Of a stretch of DNA of 64,000 bases, positions 55,999 to 64,000 are shown in pieces. The stretch covers positions 6,344,474-6,408,473 of the forward strand of contig JABAKD010000015.1 in the NCBI GenBank assembly GCA_012845835.1. Reading direction: 5' to 3'. This DNA is from Undaria pinnatifida (lineage: Eukaryota > Sar > Phaeophyceae > Laminariales > Alariaceae). The translations under genes were made by a program, and so were the position numbers. Within the stretch, counting starts at the first letter, position 1; every line of letters starts with the position of its first letter. The notes under the pieces were generated by a model. It ran no database searches. It was not told the origin of the DNA and saw nothing but the letters and a program-made list of their open reading frames with translations.

Positions 55999-56037
55999 GC
56001 AACAACAACAACAACAAAAGCAACAACAGCAACGAAA
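55575..56037 (+). repeat. CAG/CAA microsatellite (long (CAA)n core)
   Basis: Interrupted CAG and CAA repeats, nearly pure (CAA)n at 55905-55995; the minus strand is the coding strand of the host gene, so within its intron this reads (TTG)n. Confidence 0.9.
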
Positions 56038-56157
56038 AACGAAATTAACGACAAGCACAAAACAAGGCGAGCGAACGGGGAAAACCCTCTCCACTCTTGA
56101 TCCACACAATTGCGCACCAATGACAACCCGGTCCAATCACCTACTTGTACAGCACGC

Positions 56158-56370
56158 GCTATTGCTGCTGTTACGGCTGCTGCTGCTGCTGCTTTTGCTA
56201 CGGCTGTCACTGCTGTTACTACAGGTGTTGCGGCTGCTATTACAGTAGCTGCTGCTGTTATTAATAGTTAGTTTCTGCTGTTACTGTTGCTGCTGCTGGC
56301 ATTGCCGCTGTTACTACTGCTGTTACGGTTGCGGCTCCTTACGTTGGTATTACTACCGCTGCTACCGCTG
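56158..56370 (+). repeat. CTG-rich microsatellite
   Basis: GCTGCTGTTACTGCTGCTG-type repeats within the same intron; opposite strand polarity to the CAG repeats 1 kb away, so the two could pair. Confidence 0.85.
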
Positions 56371-56399
56371 TTAGAGCCGTTCCTAACGAAAACAAAAAA

Positions 56400-56610
56400 A
56401 AACTTCAGGAATCGTGACAAAAGAAAACGTGACGTTTTAGCGAATCGTGGTATACATCAGGGATCAGAACTTTGAATCGTTTCGATATTTTCCATAAAAA
56501 TTGATGTCAGGATTCCTGACAAAAAAACATGAATATTAGAGTCAATACGTGACATTTCAGACTTTCAAAAGGTCAGGAATCGCGACACTTTGTCAGGATT
56601 CGTGTTATTT
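56400..56610. repeat. GAATCGTGA palindromic-word cluster 3
   Basis: AGGAATCGTGACAAAAG, GCGAATCGTGGT, GTCAGGATTCCTGAC and GGAATCGCGACACTTTGTCA; the same vocabulary as 12163-13260. Intronic. Confidence 0.6.
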
Positions 56611-56723
56611 TTGCATTTGTTAGTAGCGACCCTTACTACTAGTACAACTATTGTAGTTGCAGCTGCTGCGGTACTGCCGTTACGGCTGTTGTTACAATTG
56701 TTACTGATACTACTGCTTCCCAC

Positions 56724-56857
56724 CTCTGTGTGCCACCCGACGCGGGCGCGGCGGCGGCGGCGCGCCTAGCCTCCGCGGTGAAAGCCGCGAACGTCATACC
56801 CACCGCCATTATCCCGCTGGCCTCCCAATCCGTCGTTAGCACCACCTCATCGTACAC
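56724..56857 (-). CDS. Unrecognised minus-strand gene (5' part), exon
   Basis: Acceptor GCTCGTGGCAG, donor ACACAGAG|gtggga, 44 codons plus AG. It encodes VYDEVVLTTDWEASGIMAVG, MTFAAFTAEARRA and an Ala-rich end. GIMAVGMTFAAFTA is a short hydrophobic helix, possibly membrane-associated. Phase 0 at the start matches the exon at 57304. Confidence 0.8.
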
Positions 56858-57303
56858 CTGCCACGAGCATGGGCCACGCCGAAACAGACTCACTTCCTCC
56901 TCCTTTTTCCCTACATATCATGCCCATGCCATTATATATTTACGAAGATTTAAAGACACCTCAGCTGCGAGATCAAATATTCCGTCGAAACTCATCTCTG
57001 CAACTTGTGTGTTTGGCGTCGATCGCCCGAATGCTACGGGGTGTATAACCTCGTCAAATATATAAGTCGGTAAACTTGGGGGAGGGGGGGTCATTTCCAT
57101 GTCGTTTCCACGAAAAATCCACATCATGTCCATATCACGTCAGTGGGTAAGTCCGAAACAAATGTGATTTAATCTTTTTCCCTGCCAATATTTTACCGGT
57201 ACCATGTTTACTACGTATGTCCATGGTCATTACAGGTATGGATGGAACGAGTACACCCCCTCCCCCCCCGGCGCCCCCTGGTCTCCATCCAACCTTTTCT
57301 TAC

Positions 57304-57561
57304 CGAGATGTCGATGAAGCTCTCCGGGAGACCACCACCACTTAACGTCGGGGAGAAGCCATCTCTCTGCCGCGATTCTGCCGGCGTCGCTGCTGCTGCT
57401 GCTGCTGCCGCTGCCACAGCTGCCGCTGACGCCGCCGAAGCTGCTGCCGCTTCTCGCCCCTGCTCAAGCGCATGTGCTATAAAATCTAGGTACCGCCTTC
57501 CCAAGTCTGGGAAACCCTCCGCAGCCGCAGCCGCGGCCGCTGAAGCACGGTCCGTCATCTT
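57304..57561 (-). CDS. Unrecognised minus-strand gene (5' part), exon
   Basis: Acceptor GTCTCGACCGCAG, donor GACATCTCG|gtaaga, 86 codons, phase 0 at both ends. It encodes KMTDRAS, poly-Ala, EGFPDLGRRYLDFIAHALEQ, a long Ala/Ser-rich linker, then QRDGFSPTLSGGGLPESFID. Low-complexity Ala runs are typical of GC-rich algal proteins. The helix GRRYLDFIAHALEQGREA is the most structured part. Confidence 0.8.
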
Positions 57562-58144
57562 CTGCGGTCGAGACAATATACAGGGGAGTTACGATTTAAG
57601 AGAGGGGAGTGTCAGGCCAAGTAGACCTCTCTTAAACCGGTAGTTGTCGTAAATCGGAGAACGCTCTCGTTTTGATTTTCGGGAACGCTCTGCATGAAGA
57701 GCAGGTAAAGCTATACACAAGGGTGCGCCCAGAGTGCGTGCGCCGAGGATGACCTCGAACCTATGTACTACGTGCAGCATTACAAACGTGTAGCCCAACC
57801 AACCGCAACTGTTGAATAAAAAAGCATACCTTCGTTAGTGCATCACACACTTCTCGGAGTGAAGCGCGGAGCGCACGCTCTCACTCTCTTGGCATCGAGT
57901 CTGACTCTCGTCCTCCCCCGCTACCTTATACACATTGGCACCACGCGAGTCCGCGACCGGCGGCAGTCCGGGCCGCCGGTGAAGCCCCTTGTACAATCAA
58001 TAGTATTGCAACCACAAGTAAGGATATTTTTCCGACGATAACGGGAAGCGTAGTGATTAATCCACTGTTACTTCAGGAGCCCCGTCGATCATAAATACTT
58101 TGGCACCAAAATTGCTACCCCGACCGTAGCACGCCTCCACACAC
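57562..58144 (-). other. Intron of the minus-strand gene
   Basis: About 580 bp; no element recognised. Confidence 0.6.
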
Positions 58145-58385
58145 CGTTGACTTGTCGCGTCTGCCCCTCCCACCACCATTGCTGTTGTTGTAGCTGTTGT
58201 CGTTGTTGAAATCGTTTTGGTTACTGTCAGCGTGATCTTCGTCACAGTTAGCGTTGTCGTCGGGGGAGGGGAGCCGCTTGCGCCAGCGCTTGAGGCCCTC
58301 CCTGGCCCTCTCCAGCGGCGGCGGCAGCCAGATCGGGCTCACGGCTCCGAGAATCACCACCAGAACGCCCCTCAATATGCCCCAC
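58145..58385 (-). CDS. Unrecognised minus-strand gene (5' part), exon
   Basis: Acceptor AATCCCTCAAG, probable donor GTCAACG|gtgtgt, one base plus 80 codons. It encodes WGILRGVLVVILGAVSPIWL (a hydrophobic, probably membrane-spanning or signal-anchor helix), PPPLERAREGLKRWRKRLPS, then an Asp/Asn-rich tail (DDNANCDEDHADSNQNDFNN). A hydrophobic segment followed by basic residues fits membrane insertion. It ends in phase 0, matching the exon at 57561. The start codon lies further upstream and was not found. Confidence 0.75.
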
Positions 58386-58554
58386 CTTGAGGGATTCAAA
58401 AGGATACGAGTTCAGATTCGGATTCGGATTTGAGTTCAGACAGAGGTCAAAATCAAGATTAAGCTTGAGATTTATGTTGACAATAAGATTCAGAGGATGA
58501 CACTGCTTCGGTTTCGCTTTTTTTTCGGCTTCATATGTACCTGGTATGTCGGTA

Positions 58555-58645
58555 TCTGGTAAGAGCTACCAACAGAACGCCTCTCAACATGCCCCACCCT
58601 CGGGGATTCATAATGGTACGGATTCGGATTCGGTTTCAGAGTCAG
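58555..58645 (-). repeat. Partial copy of the 58385 exon edge
   Basis: CCAACAGAACGCCTCTCAAC...ATGCCCCACC repeats CCACCAGAACGCCCCTCAAT...ATGCCCCACC of the exon about 208 bp away, including the intron side (GGGATTCA ... GGATTCGGATTCGG). Read as the exon it gives WGMLRGVLLV. Confidence 0.75.
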
Positions 58646-58649
58646 GTTT

Positions 58650-60120
58650 GGATTCAAGTAAATATCATACGTAGGCGGTATCCGCTTCGGGGCTGAATCA
58701 AAACGAGTTTGCAGCAATACCCGTACACCTGCTCTATGATACGTTGTTGTTGGTGTTCTCACATAATCTCGGATTGCATGGATGCATGTGTTTCCCTGCG
58801 CAGCAGTAGTGGTTCTACAAGTATTCTTGCGTGGCTCAATTGTACGAGCAGTTGTGTGACCTGTTCACACTCTACCAGGTACGAAGTAGGGCACGACGTA
58901 GCAGGGTCAAAGGAAAATGCATGCGCTTCAAGACACGCACGACCAACAGAGGGACAAACGGCGAGAGACACCAGTAGGCGTTGTGGGGTGGAGGGTGGGG
59001 GTGAGCGAGTGCGTACACCTCATGCGCACTCTGGCGCATACAGCAGCAGTAGTACTGCTGTGCAGTTTGCTGGACGTGCCGCACTCGTTACCATGATAAT
59101 CTACATACTTACCGTTACTACAAGTATCATAACTCTTTACACAGCCAGACGCTGTGCTACTCGCACGAGCGGCAAGTCGCTCTGTGAGGGGGACCCTTGA
59201 CGTCCCTCTCTCTCTCGCTCTCTCGGGAGTAGTCTCATATAGCATAAGATCCGAGACGACCCCTCTGGCCTAGCTTAAACACGGCACAGCTTCGTATACG
59301 TGCGACCTCAGGCATCGGTGCGTATCTATCGATGCGATGTACACTGCTGTACCTGTGGTAGCACACGAGTAGCCGGCTGGATTTTCACGGGGTTTATGAC
59401 TGACTTTATAACTGCTGTTTGCACTGCACTCGACGTATCGTTGCGTGTTCTGCCTTGAGACGCGCGCTTCAACGGCTCCTTACTGGTGCATGCAGGCATG
59501 CACGGCCTGGTTGGGGCCGCGAACTTCACTCTCACCATGCCAGCGCCAGCAAGGAAGCGACTGTGCTCTTCCAGCTCGTCATTTTTGCACCACAGCTTCC
59601 CGATGATCTGATGTCGTTGTGGGTGCTTCGGCGATACATGGGTTTCTACACGGATATCAAGTTTTACGAAGTCGGGAATAGGGGATGTTCAGCTTCACGC
59701 CGATATCATCATGATCGACACTCTGGTGCACATCAGTGCTGCGTTGTGCTTCAGCGATGCGCAACTCTCGGTTGCTTTTGATCACTCTCCCCGGATGGGT
59801 CGGGGCGTACCTTACCCTCACCCCGTTATCGCGCCATCTACGTCCAGTTGCAACGCCACCGGCTGGCCCGGTGCCCTCTGAGGAAGCTTCTTCGAGAATG
59901 CGACCACGGGTCGACGGTCACTCTCGACGGTGTCTCCCTCTGTTCAGGTCGGACCTCTGCCCGTTAGTGTCCATGCTTGAAGGGGGGAGGGGAGGGGAGG
60001 GGAGGGGAGAGAAAGTGCGACTGTGATGTCTTCGGTCAGCATTTCTAGCGTGAAATGGACTTGTTTCGACACTAACTGCTCGCTTTCGTTGTAGCATCAT
60101 TTCCTTCAATCTCCAGTTCA
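58650..60120. other. No supported gene
   Basis: A plus-strand stretch near 59815-59960 reads RAIYVQLQRHRLARCPLRKL and LRECDHGSTVTLDGVSL and may be a relic of a mobile-element protein. GGGGA repeats at 59978-60010. Confidence 0.35.
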
Positions 60121-60345
60121 ACATCAACTCCTCGTAAGCGCTTTTACCCTCGGCGACCTTCTGAACAAGCCGTGGTCACAGGGGCCTTCCCTTCTTCCCG
60201 TCTTGCCTTCGTTTATCGCACATATCATAGGGTTCAGAAGTCCGAATGCCCCCTATTCAGCTTTTTACGCTCGTCGATTTGCGTCGAATTTCTCGACCTC
60301 AATAGTTACGCGGCTTACTATTGGACCACCAAGGCGCAATCGTTG
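60120..60345 (-). mobile_element. tRNA-derived SINE (copy 8)
   Basis: Minus strand: head GGTGGTCCAATAGTAAGCCG (60330), body with GAAATTCGACGCAAATCGAC, GAACCCTATGATATG, CCTGTGACCACGGCTTGTTC, AGGTCGCCGAGGGTAAAAGC. The head matches copy 3 closely; the B-box part is deleted. Confidence 0.7.
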
Positions 60346-60394
60346 GGGTGTGATGATTCGTGCTCGTCGTTCATGTTTTTGTGTTGGAGGTTGA

Positions 60395-60505
60395 AGACAG
60401 CAGCACAAGCAGCAGCAGCACCAGTGGCCGCATCGGCAGCATCAGCAGCACCAACACCAGCAGCACCAGCAGCATCAGCAAAAGCAGCAGCAGTGCCAAC
60501 GGCCT
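60395..60505 (+). repeat. CAG-rich microsatellite
   Basis: AGCAGCACAAGCAGCAGCAG-type run directly beyond the SINE head. Confidence 0.8.
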
Positions 60506-60976
60506 GGCGAATGAACCATGTAGCAAGAGGTCACGCCCCTCTCCGAATAGCCCTCAATCTGTACACGGCGCCCTGTCATGGACGTGAACCTGTCCATCCA
60601 TGCGGCTGAGCTTGCTCTCTACGCATTCGTACACGCCCCTCTGCTGGGTCTTGCCTGTCTGCATGACAAGGATTCGCCCAGTCCTGCTGTTCTTTGCCCG
60701 TCGCATGTTTGTCCAGCAATGTTTTACCTCGTACCAGTACACGTTTTCACCACGCGTTTAGAGTTTAGACGCTTGCATATTTGTCGACATAAAACGAGCC
60801 GCCAACTACTTTAGACGCGAGGGCAACTAAGGCAGCTAGTATTAATATTTTACTGAGTATTAATTGTAAACTCTGCGCATAACGGTTCAATGTGAACACA
60901 AAATGCCTACGCCATAAATTAACGCCGTGTACGCCATCGCTCACCTGTGTATCATACATTTACCTTGTCGTAACAG

Positions 60977-61136
60977 AAAGGGTTTCTCTAAGGGCGGGAT
61001 GGGCAAGCAGGGGGAGCTGATGGAACAGATGGCCAAGGCCAAGCAGGAGCGGCTGAAGAAGGAGCTCGAGGACAAGCTCAGGGAGAGCGGAGACTTGCCA
61101 GCGGGTGAAGGGGTCGCCGACAAGGTGATCGACTGA
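60977..61136 (+). CDS. Unrecognised gene, terminal exon (+)
   Basis: Acceptor CTTGTCGTAACAG; one base, then KGFSKGGMGKQGELMEQMAK, AKQERLKKELEDKLRESGDL and PAGEGVADKVID-TGA. Highly charged and helical, probably a coiled-coil tail. The N-terminal Gly/Met pattern (GKGGMG..LM.QM..AQ) is reminiscent of the start of YbaB/EbfC proteins, but here it sits at a C-terminus. A donor-like AAG|gtgatc lies 13 bases before the stop, so continuation into the gene at 61746 cannot be excluded. Upstream exons were not found. Confidence 0.6.
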
Positions 61137-61745
61137 TTGACCCCCCCCCCCTCAATTAGAAGCACATATTCTGGTGTATTTTCCCCTTCGCGTTCAAAAC
61201 GACCGCTATCCTGGGAGATGAATGGTGCCCACAGACGGCCAAACAGGAAGGGAATAAGATACGAAAAAACAAGAGAGTAGTTTATGAAAAACGTATTGAA
61301 CGCCCCGACGTTGGACGTGTCTCTACTAGGGGTAGGAATGGTGCTACGTCTCGAACAGAATGCGTAGTTTGTGGTCAAATGACTGAGGCGAGCAACAAGC
61401 TAGTACGCCCCACCCCCCACACACCTCCCCAGGTAAGCCCCCCTCACCTCCCTCCCCCGCCTCCTCTCCCACCGCCGGAAAGCATGCACCCCCACCTCGC
61501 CCCGTCTCCCTTCGCTCCTCCTCCGCTCGCGCAATACATGCAATTACTCTCCCCTTCGACCCCTCTCCGCCCCCCTCCACTCCCCCCCGTCAAACATGAA
61601 AACCCCTTTCGACCCCCCCACACACCCCTAATCCACCGCCGCCGCAAAACATGCAACCGACCCCCCTCCGAAAACATAGTCTGTAGCGGCGACGGCGTCA
61701 GGCGGCGGAAAAATCAAGCCGGAGAGGTCGTGGCGTGACGCAGCC
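61137..61745. other. Intergenic/5' region of the next gene
   Basis: Poly(C) at 61141-61151. 61310-61425 is the inverted copy of the 34366/51385 repeat (AGCAACAAGCTAGTACG next to a C tract). 61430-61640 is C/T-rich. Confidence 0.5.
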
Positions 61746-61953
61746 ATGCCTTCCTCGTCGGCGACAGCAGCACAAACAACACCCGAAGCAGCAGCAGAGG
61801 CGCGGCGGGGGGGGGGGTCTGCTAGAGGCAAAGGAGATGCCGAGGCGGCGGGGGTAGGAGAGGCGGTGTGGCCGAGCGGTCGCGAGGAGGGGAGGCACGG
61901 CGGGATGTACAAGGATTATGACCAGCTGCTGGACAGCACGGCAGACCATGGAG
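61746..61953 (+). CDS. Unrecognised gene P, probable first exon
   Basis: ATG, Ser/Ala/Thr-rich start (MPSSSATAAQTTPEAAAEAR), Gly/Arg-rich middle, then MYKDYDQLLDSTADHG and donor CATGGAG|gtgagg in phase 1. The hydroxylated N-terminus could be a transit peptide, but acidic residues come early and no hydrophobic segment is present. The frame is open upstream of the ATG to about 61680, so an earlier exon is possible. Phase agrees with the next exon. Confidence 0.7.
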
Positions 61954-62471
61954 GTGAGGAGTGGGAGCAGGGGTGGGGGGAAGATCAGAGGACGAAGAGA
62001 GGGCACGGGGGGGGGGGAGGCTGGGACCGGGAGTTTGCGAGAAGGAGTCGGGTGGTGAGCTATTTTGATGAGGTTTCTCGTTTGCGTACGTGCTCTTCAT
62101 GTCGCTGTCGCCCATGCTTGCGCCTGTCACCCCCCCCCCCCATTATCTGCCCATTCCGTTGCTGGTGTGGTTTGGATCTCTCCGCTCTCCGCGTCCTTAG
62201 TCGGGGGTGCGGCTTATACGACAATATGGATTTCACAAATGTGATGAACTGCGATAATAACGAACTCCGAACTATGTGCCGTCCTCGTGTCGTTCCAGTA
62301 CTCCGAGGAGAAATACCTCAACAATGGAAACGCACCTCAAAACCTAACTCTATCTATCCCCAACCCCAGCCCCAACCCTTGGCCTAACCCTTAGCAGCTT
62401 TGTCCCGAAATAATCCAGCAGATACTACGATTATAAACGTGACCCCCCGCCCGCCCCCCCTCCCGGTTCAG

Positions 62472-62608
62472 GATCACGGCCGTCGCCATCCGTGGAAAAC
62501 CCTAAGGCATCCTACGCAGACTACGACGCTTTGAGAGATAAAGCGCAGTGGGACGCCGTGGTCGCTGGGAAAACGCCCGCGATTAACCGCTCTCCCGTGG
62601 CCTCAGAG
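62472..62608 (+). CDS. Unrecognised gene P, exon 2
   Basis: Acceptor TCCCGGTTCAG completes GG, then SRPSPSVENPKASYADYDAL, RDKAQWDAVVAGKTPAINRS and PVASE; donor GAG|gtgtgc, phase 0. YADYDAL repeats the YKDYDQL pattern at the end of exon 1. Confidence 0.82.
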
Positions 62609-63000
62609 GTGTGCGTGCGGCGAGCTTCAAGGGTGCATGGGGACATATATTTATGCGTACGGTAGCTTCTGTGTCACGAAGAAATATAAACTGAATCAAC
62701 AGTACTCCCGACGGAGGAACTGCTGACGCGTACACGGGAACGTATGGATACAAATACAGCGTTATTTGTATGTTTTTGTTTCGTCCTCTCTTCGCCGGTC
62801 CCCCCCTCGAATGCCCGACTCTACACCCGCGTGCGGTAATTTACCTTGTTTTTGTCCTCTCCACACACACACCCCTCTTTCGCCCGTTCAAATGTTCACC
62901 CCATGTATTTTGGGGACGAATTACTTGGAAGTGGTGTTGAATCTTTTTTGCGATAATCCAATGGTTGATGCCCCCCGCCCCCCCCCATCGTTTTTTTCAG

Positions 63001-63111
63001 ACTGAGTACAACGATTTCGAGGCGATGCTCACCGGGGGCGTCCGCGTATCGTCCGAGAATCTCGGTCCGAAAGCTGCCGAAAAAAAGATGGCCGAACGCG
63101 TAGAGAAAAAG
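63001..63111 (+). CDS. Unrecognised gene P, exon 3
   Basis: A textbook acceptor TTTTTTTCAG and donor AAAAAG|gtaagt; 37 codons: TEYNDFEAMLTGGVRVSSEN and LGPKAAEKKMAERVEKK. EYNDFEAML is a third occurrence of the Y-x-D-[YF]-[DE] motif. Phase 0 at both ends. No family recognised. Confidence 0.85.
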
Positions 63112-63225
63112 GTAAGTCGAAGTCAGGAGGAGGGGGCGGGGGCGGAGCGAGGCGGGGGAGGGAGGGGAGGGGGAAGGGGAGTGAAGAGAGCGTGAGTGGA
63201 ATGACGGTGTCGTGTTGCGCCCTCG

Positions 63226-63473
63226 GCACGTGCTACGATAGAGGTACCACTTTTCGTCCGAAACGGTTTCTGAACGACGGGGCTCCTTAACCAAAATTCG
63301 TCGGAAATAGGACATGTTTTATTGTGATTACCGTTGTATACCTGGGCGATGGGATTTTTCATCCGGTAGCAGCTTAAGTTTTTTTCCGAATCAGTTTGTG
63401 GGAGAGGTCTTAAGCTCCTTAAGTTAGGAACCTTAGAAGAAAAAAAGTGGTGCACCTCTATCGTAGCACGCGT
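63226..63473 (+). mobile_element. MITE family 1, copy C
   Basis: About 248 bp inside an intron of gene P: GCACGTGCTACGATAGAGGT ... CACCTCTATCGTAGCACGCGT, flanked on both sides by CCCTCG, a perfect 6-bp target duplication. Confidence 0.88.
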
Positions 63474-63636
63474 CCCTCGCTCCTTCTCGGCAGAGCGACC
63501 GTTTGCTTCTCGGCGGGGTTGGAGGTACTGCGTCCCTCCTCCCCCGAATTCAGAGCGCGGCCAACAAAGCTCTGCCAAACGCAATTCTTGTGCATGGAGC
63601 CGCAGTCTTCTTAACCCTTTTACTACCCTAACACAG

Positions 63637-63697
63637 ATCCTACACAAATACCAAGTCGTTTGTCCCCGACAGCGTGGGTGCAGTTCATGGTCCCCCG
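63637..63697 (+). CDS. Gene P, possible exon 4 (boundaries unsure)
   Basis: An acceptor CTAACACAG is followed by coding-like sequence in more than one frame (YTNTKSFVPDSVGAVHG or TAWVQFMVPRYTHAS). A length of 3n+2 is required between exons 3 and 5; no donor here gives that with full conviction. Confidence 0.3.
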
Positions 63698-63699
63698 GT

Positions 63700-63900
63700 A
63701 CACCCACGCCTCCACCCGCCACTGCCCATCCGCGCTTTTAACATTTGCATCCACCCTCCCCCCCTCCCCCCCAGCCTCCCCTGCCTACTTCTGTCCCAAT
63801 GCCCTCCCTCCCTTCCTCCCTCCCCTCCTCCGTCCCGCCCCCCCCCCCCCCCCTCTTCTATGAACCCCTCCACTGTGCCCTCGTTCCGGAGAGCAGTTAC
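63700..63900 (+). other. C-rich intron tract
   Basis: 63745-63855 is almost all C/T with C runs up to 14, leading to the acceptor at 63916. Confidence 0.6.
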
Positions 63901-63916
63901 AACTAACCTTCTCTAG

Positions 63917-63974
63917 TGGAGATTTCGCCCCGTTAGATGCTTGGCGGGTGCTGGTAGACACAGAGGGGGTCAAT
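63917..63974 (+). CDS. Gene P, last exon in the window
   Basis: Acceptor CCTTCTCTAG, one base, then GDFAPLDAWRVLVDTEGVN, donor CAAT|gtgagt, phase 0. The gene continues beyond the window. It needs a preceding exon ending in phase 2. Confidence 0.75.
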
Positions 63975-64000
63975 GTGAGTTGACCGTTACGATCGTTTCG

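Noticed and set aside
55846-56136. Poly-Cys, poly-Leu and poly-Val frames on the minus strand
   Set aside because: The three translations of one (TTG)n microsatellite in an intron.
61858-61885. tRNA-Ser/Leu-like start GGCGGTGTGGCCGAGCGGTC
   Set aside because: Resembles an A-box, but no B-box or acceptor stem follows and it lies in the coding exon of gene P.

Overview
The window is nuclear DNA of a eukaryote, most likely an alga of the stramenopile (brown-alga-like) type. Its coding sequence is cut into short GT-AG exons whose reading phases match across introns of 0.4-2.2 kb. The rest is dense in retroposons, small inverted-repeat elements, satellites and microsatellites. No operon, Shine-Dalgarno or rRNA signal is visible. 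The stramenopile placement is an inference from the style of the LINE reverse transcriptase, the plastid-type thioredoxin and methyltransferase, and the base composition; a green or haptophyte alga is not excluded.

Layout. 0-18 kb is gene-poor and repeat-rich: one cysteine-rich mobile-element-like reading frame at the left edge, a 563-bp tandem duplication, a 5'-truncated LINE, and several copies of a tRNA-derived SINE. At 19.7-20.3 kb is the terminal exon of a plastid-type thioredoxin-like gene (+). 20.3-27.6 kb holds decayed repeats, a MITE and a 1.8-kb 21-bp satellite. At 27.66-35.11 kb is the best-resolved gene, a SAM-dependent methyltransferase (+) with seven exons that join in frame to 221 codons. 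Its six introns carry at least three mobile elements and four microsatellites.

37-44 kb is a field of broken, mostly minus-strand coding traces that look like old transposable elements. 46.5-58.4 kb holds a minus-strand gene, or two adjacent ones, of at least ten phase-compatible exons whose product I do not recognise. At 61.0 kb is the last exon of an unrecognised plus-strand gene. From 61.75 kb another unrecognised plus-strand gene runs off the right edge.

The strongest new material is repeat biology. There is a 250-280 bp MITE family with 6-bp target duplications; a 90-bp TTAA-flanked piggyBac-type MITE; a 165-bp CTATAGTGCC MITE; a nested 494-bp foldback element; 74-bp near-perfect palindromes; a SINE whose 3' end runs into a 143-bp AAT array; poly(G) tracts that repeatedly abut the same few sequences; and two places where the edge of an exon has been copied next to itself. 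I did not find a convincing multi-gene system; the genes appear to be unrelated neighbours.
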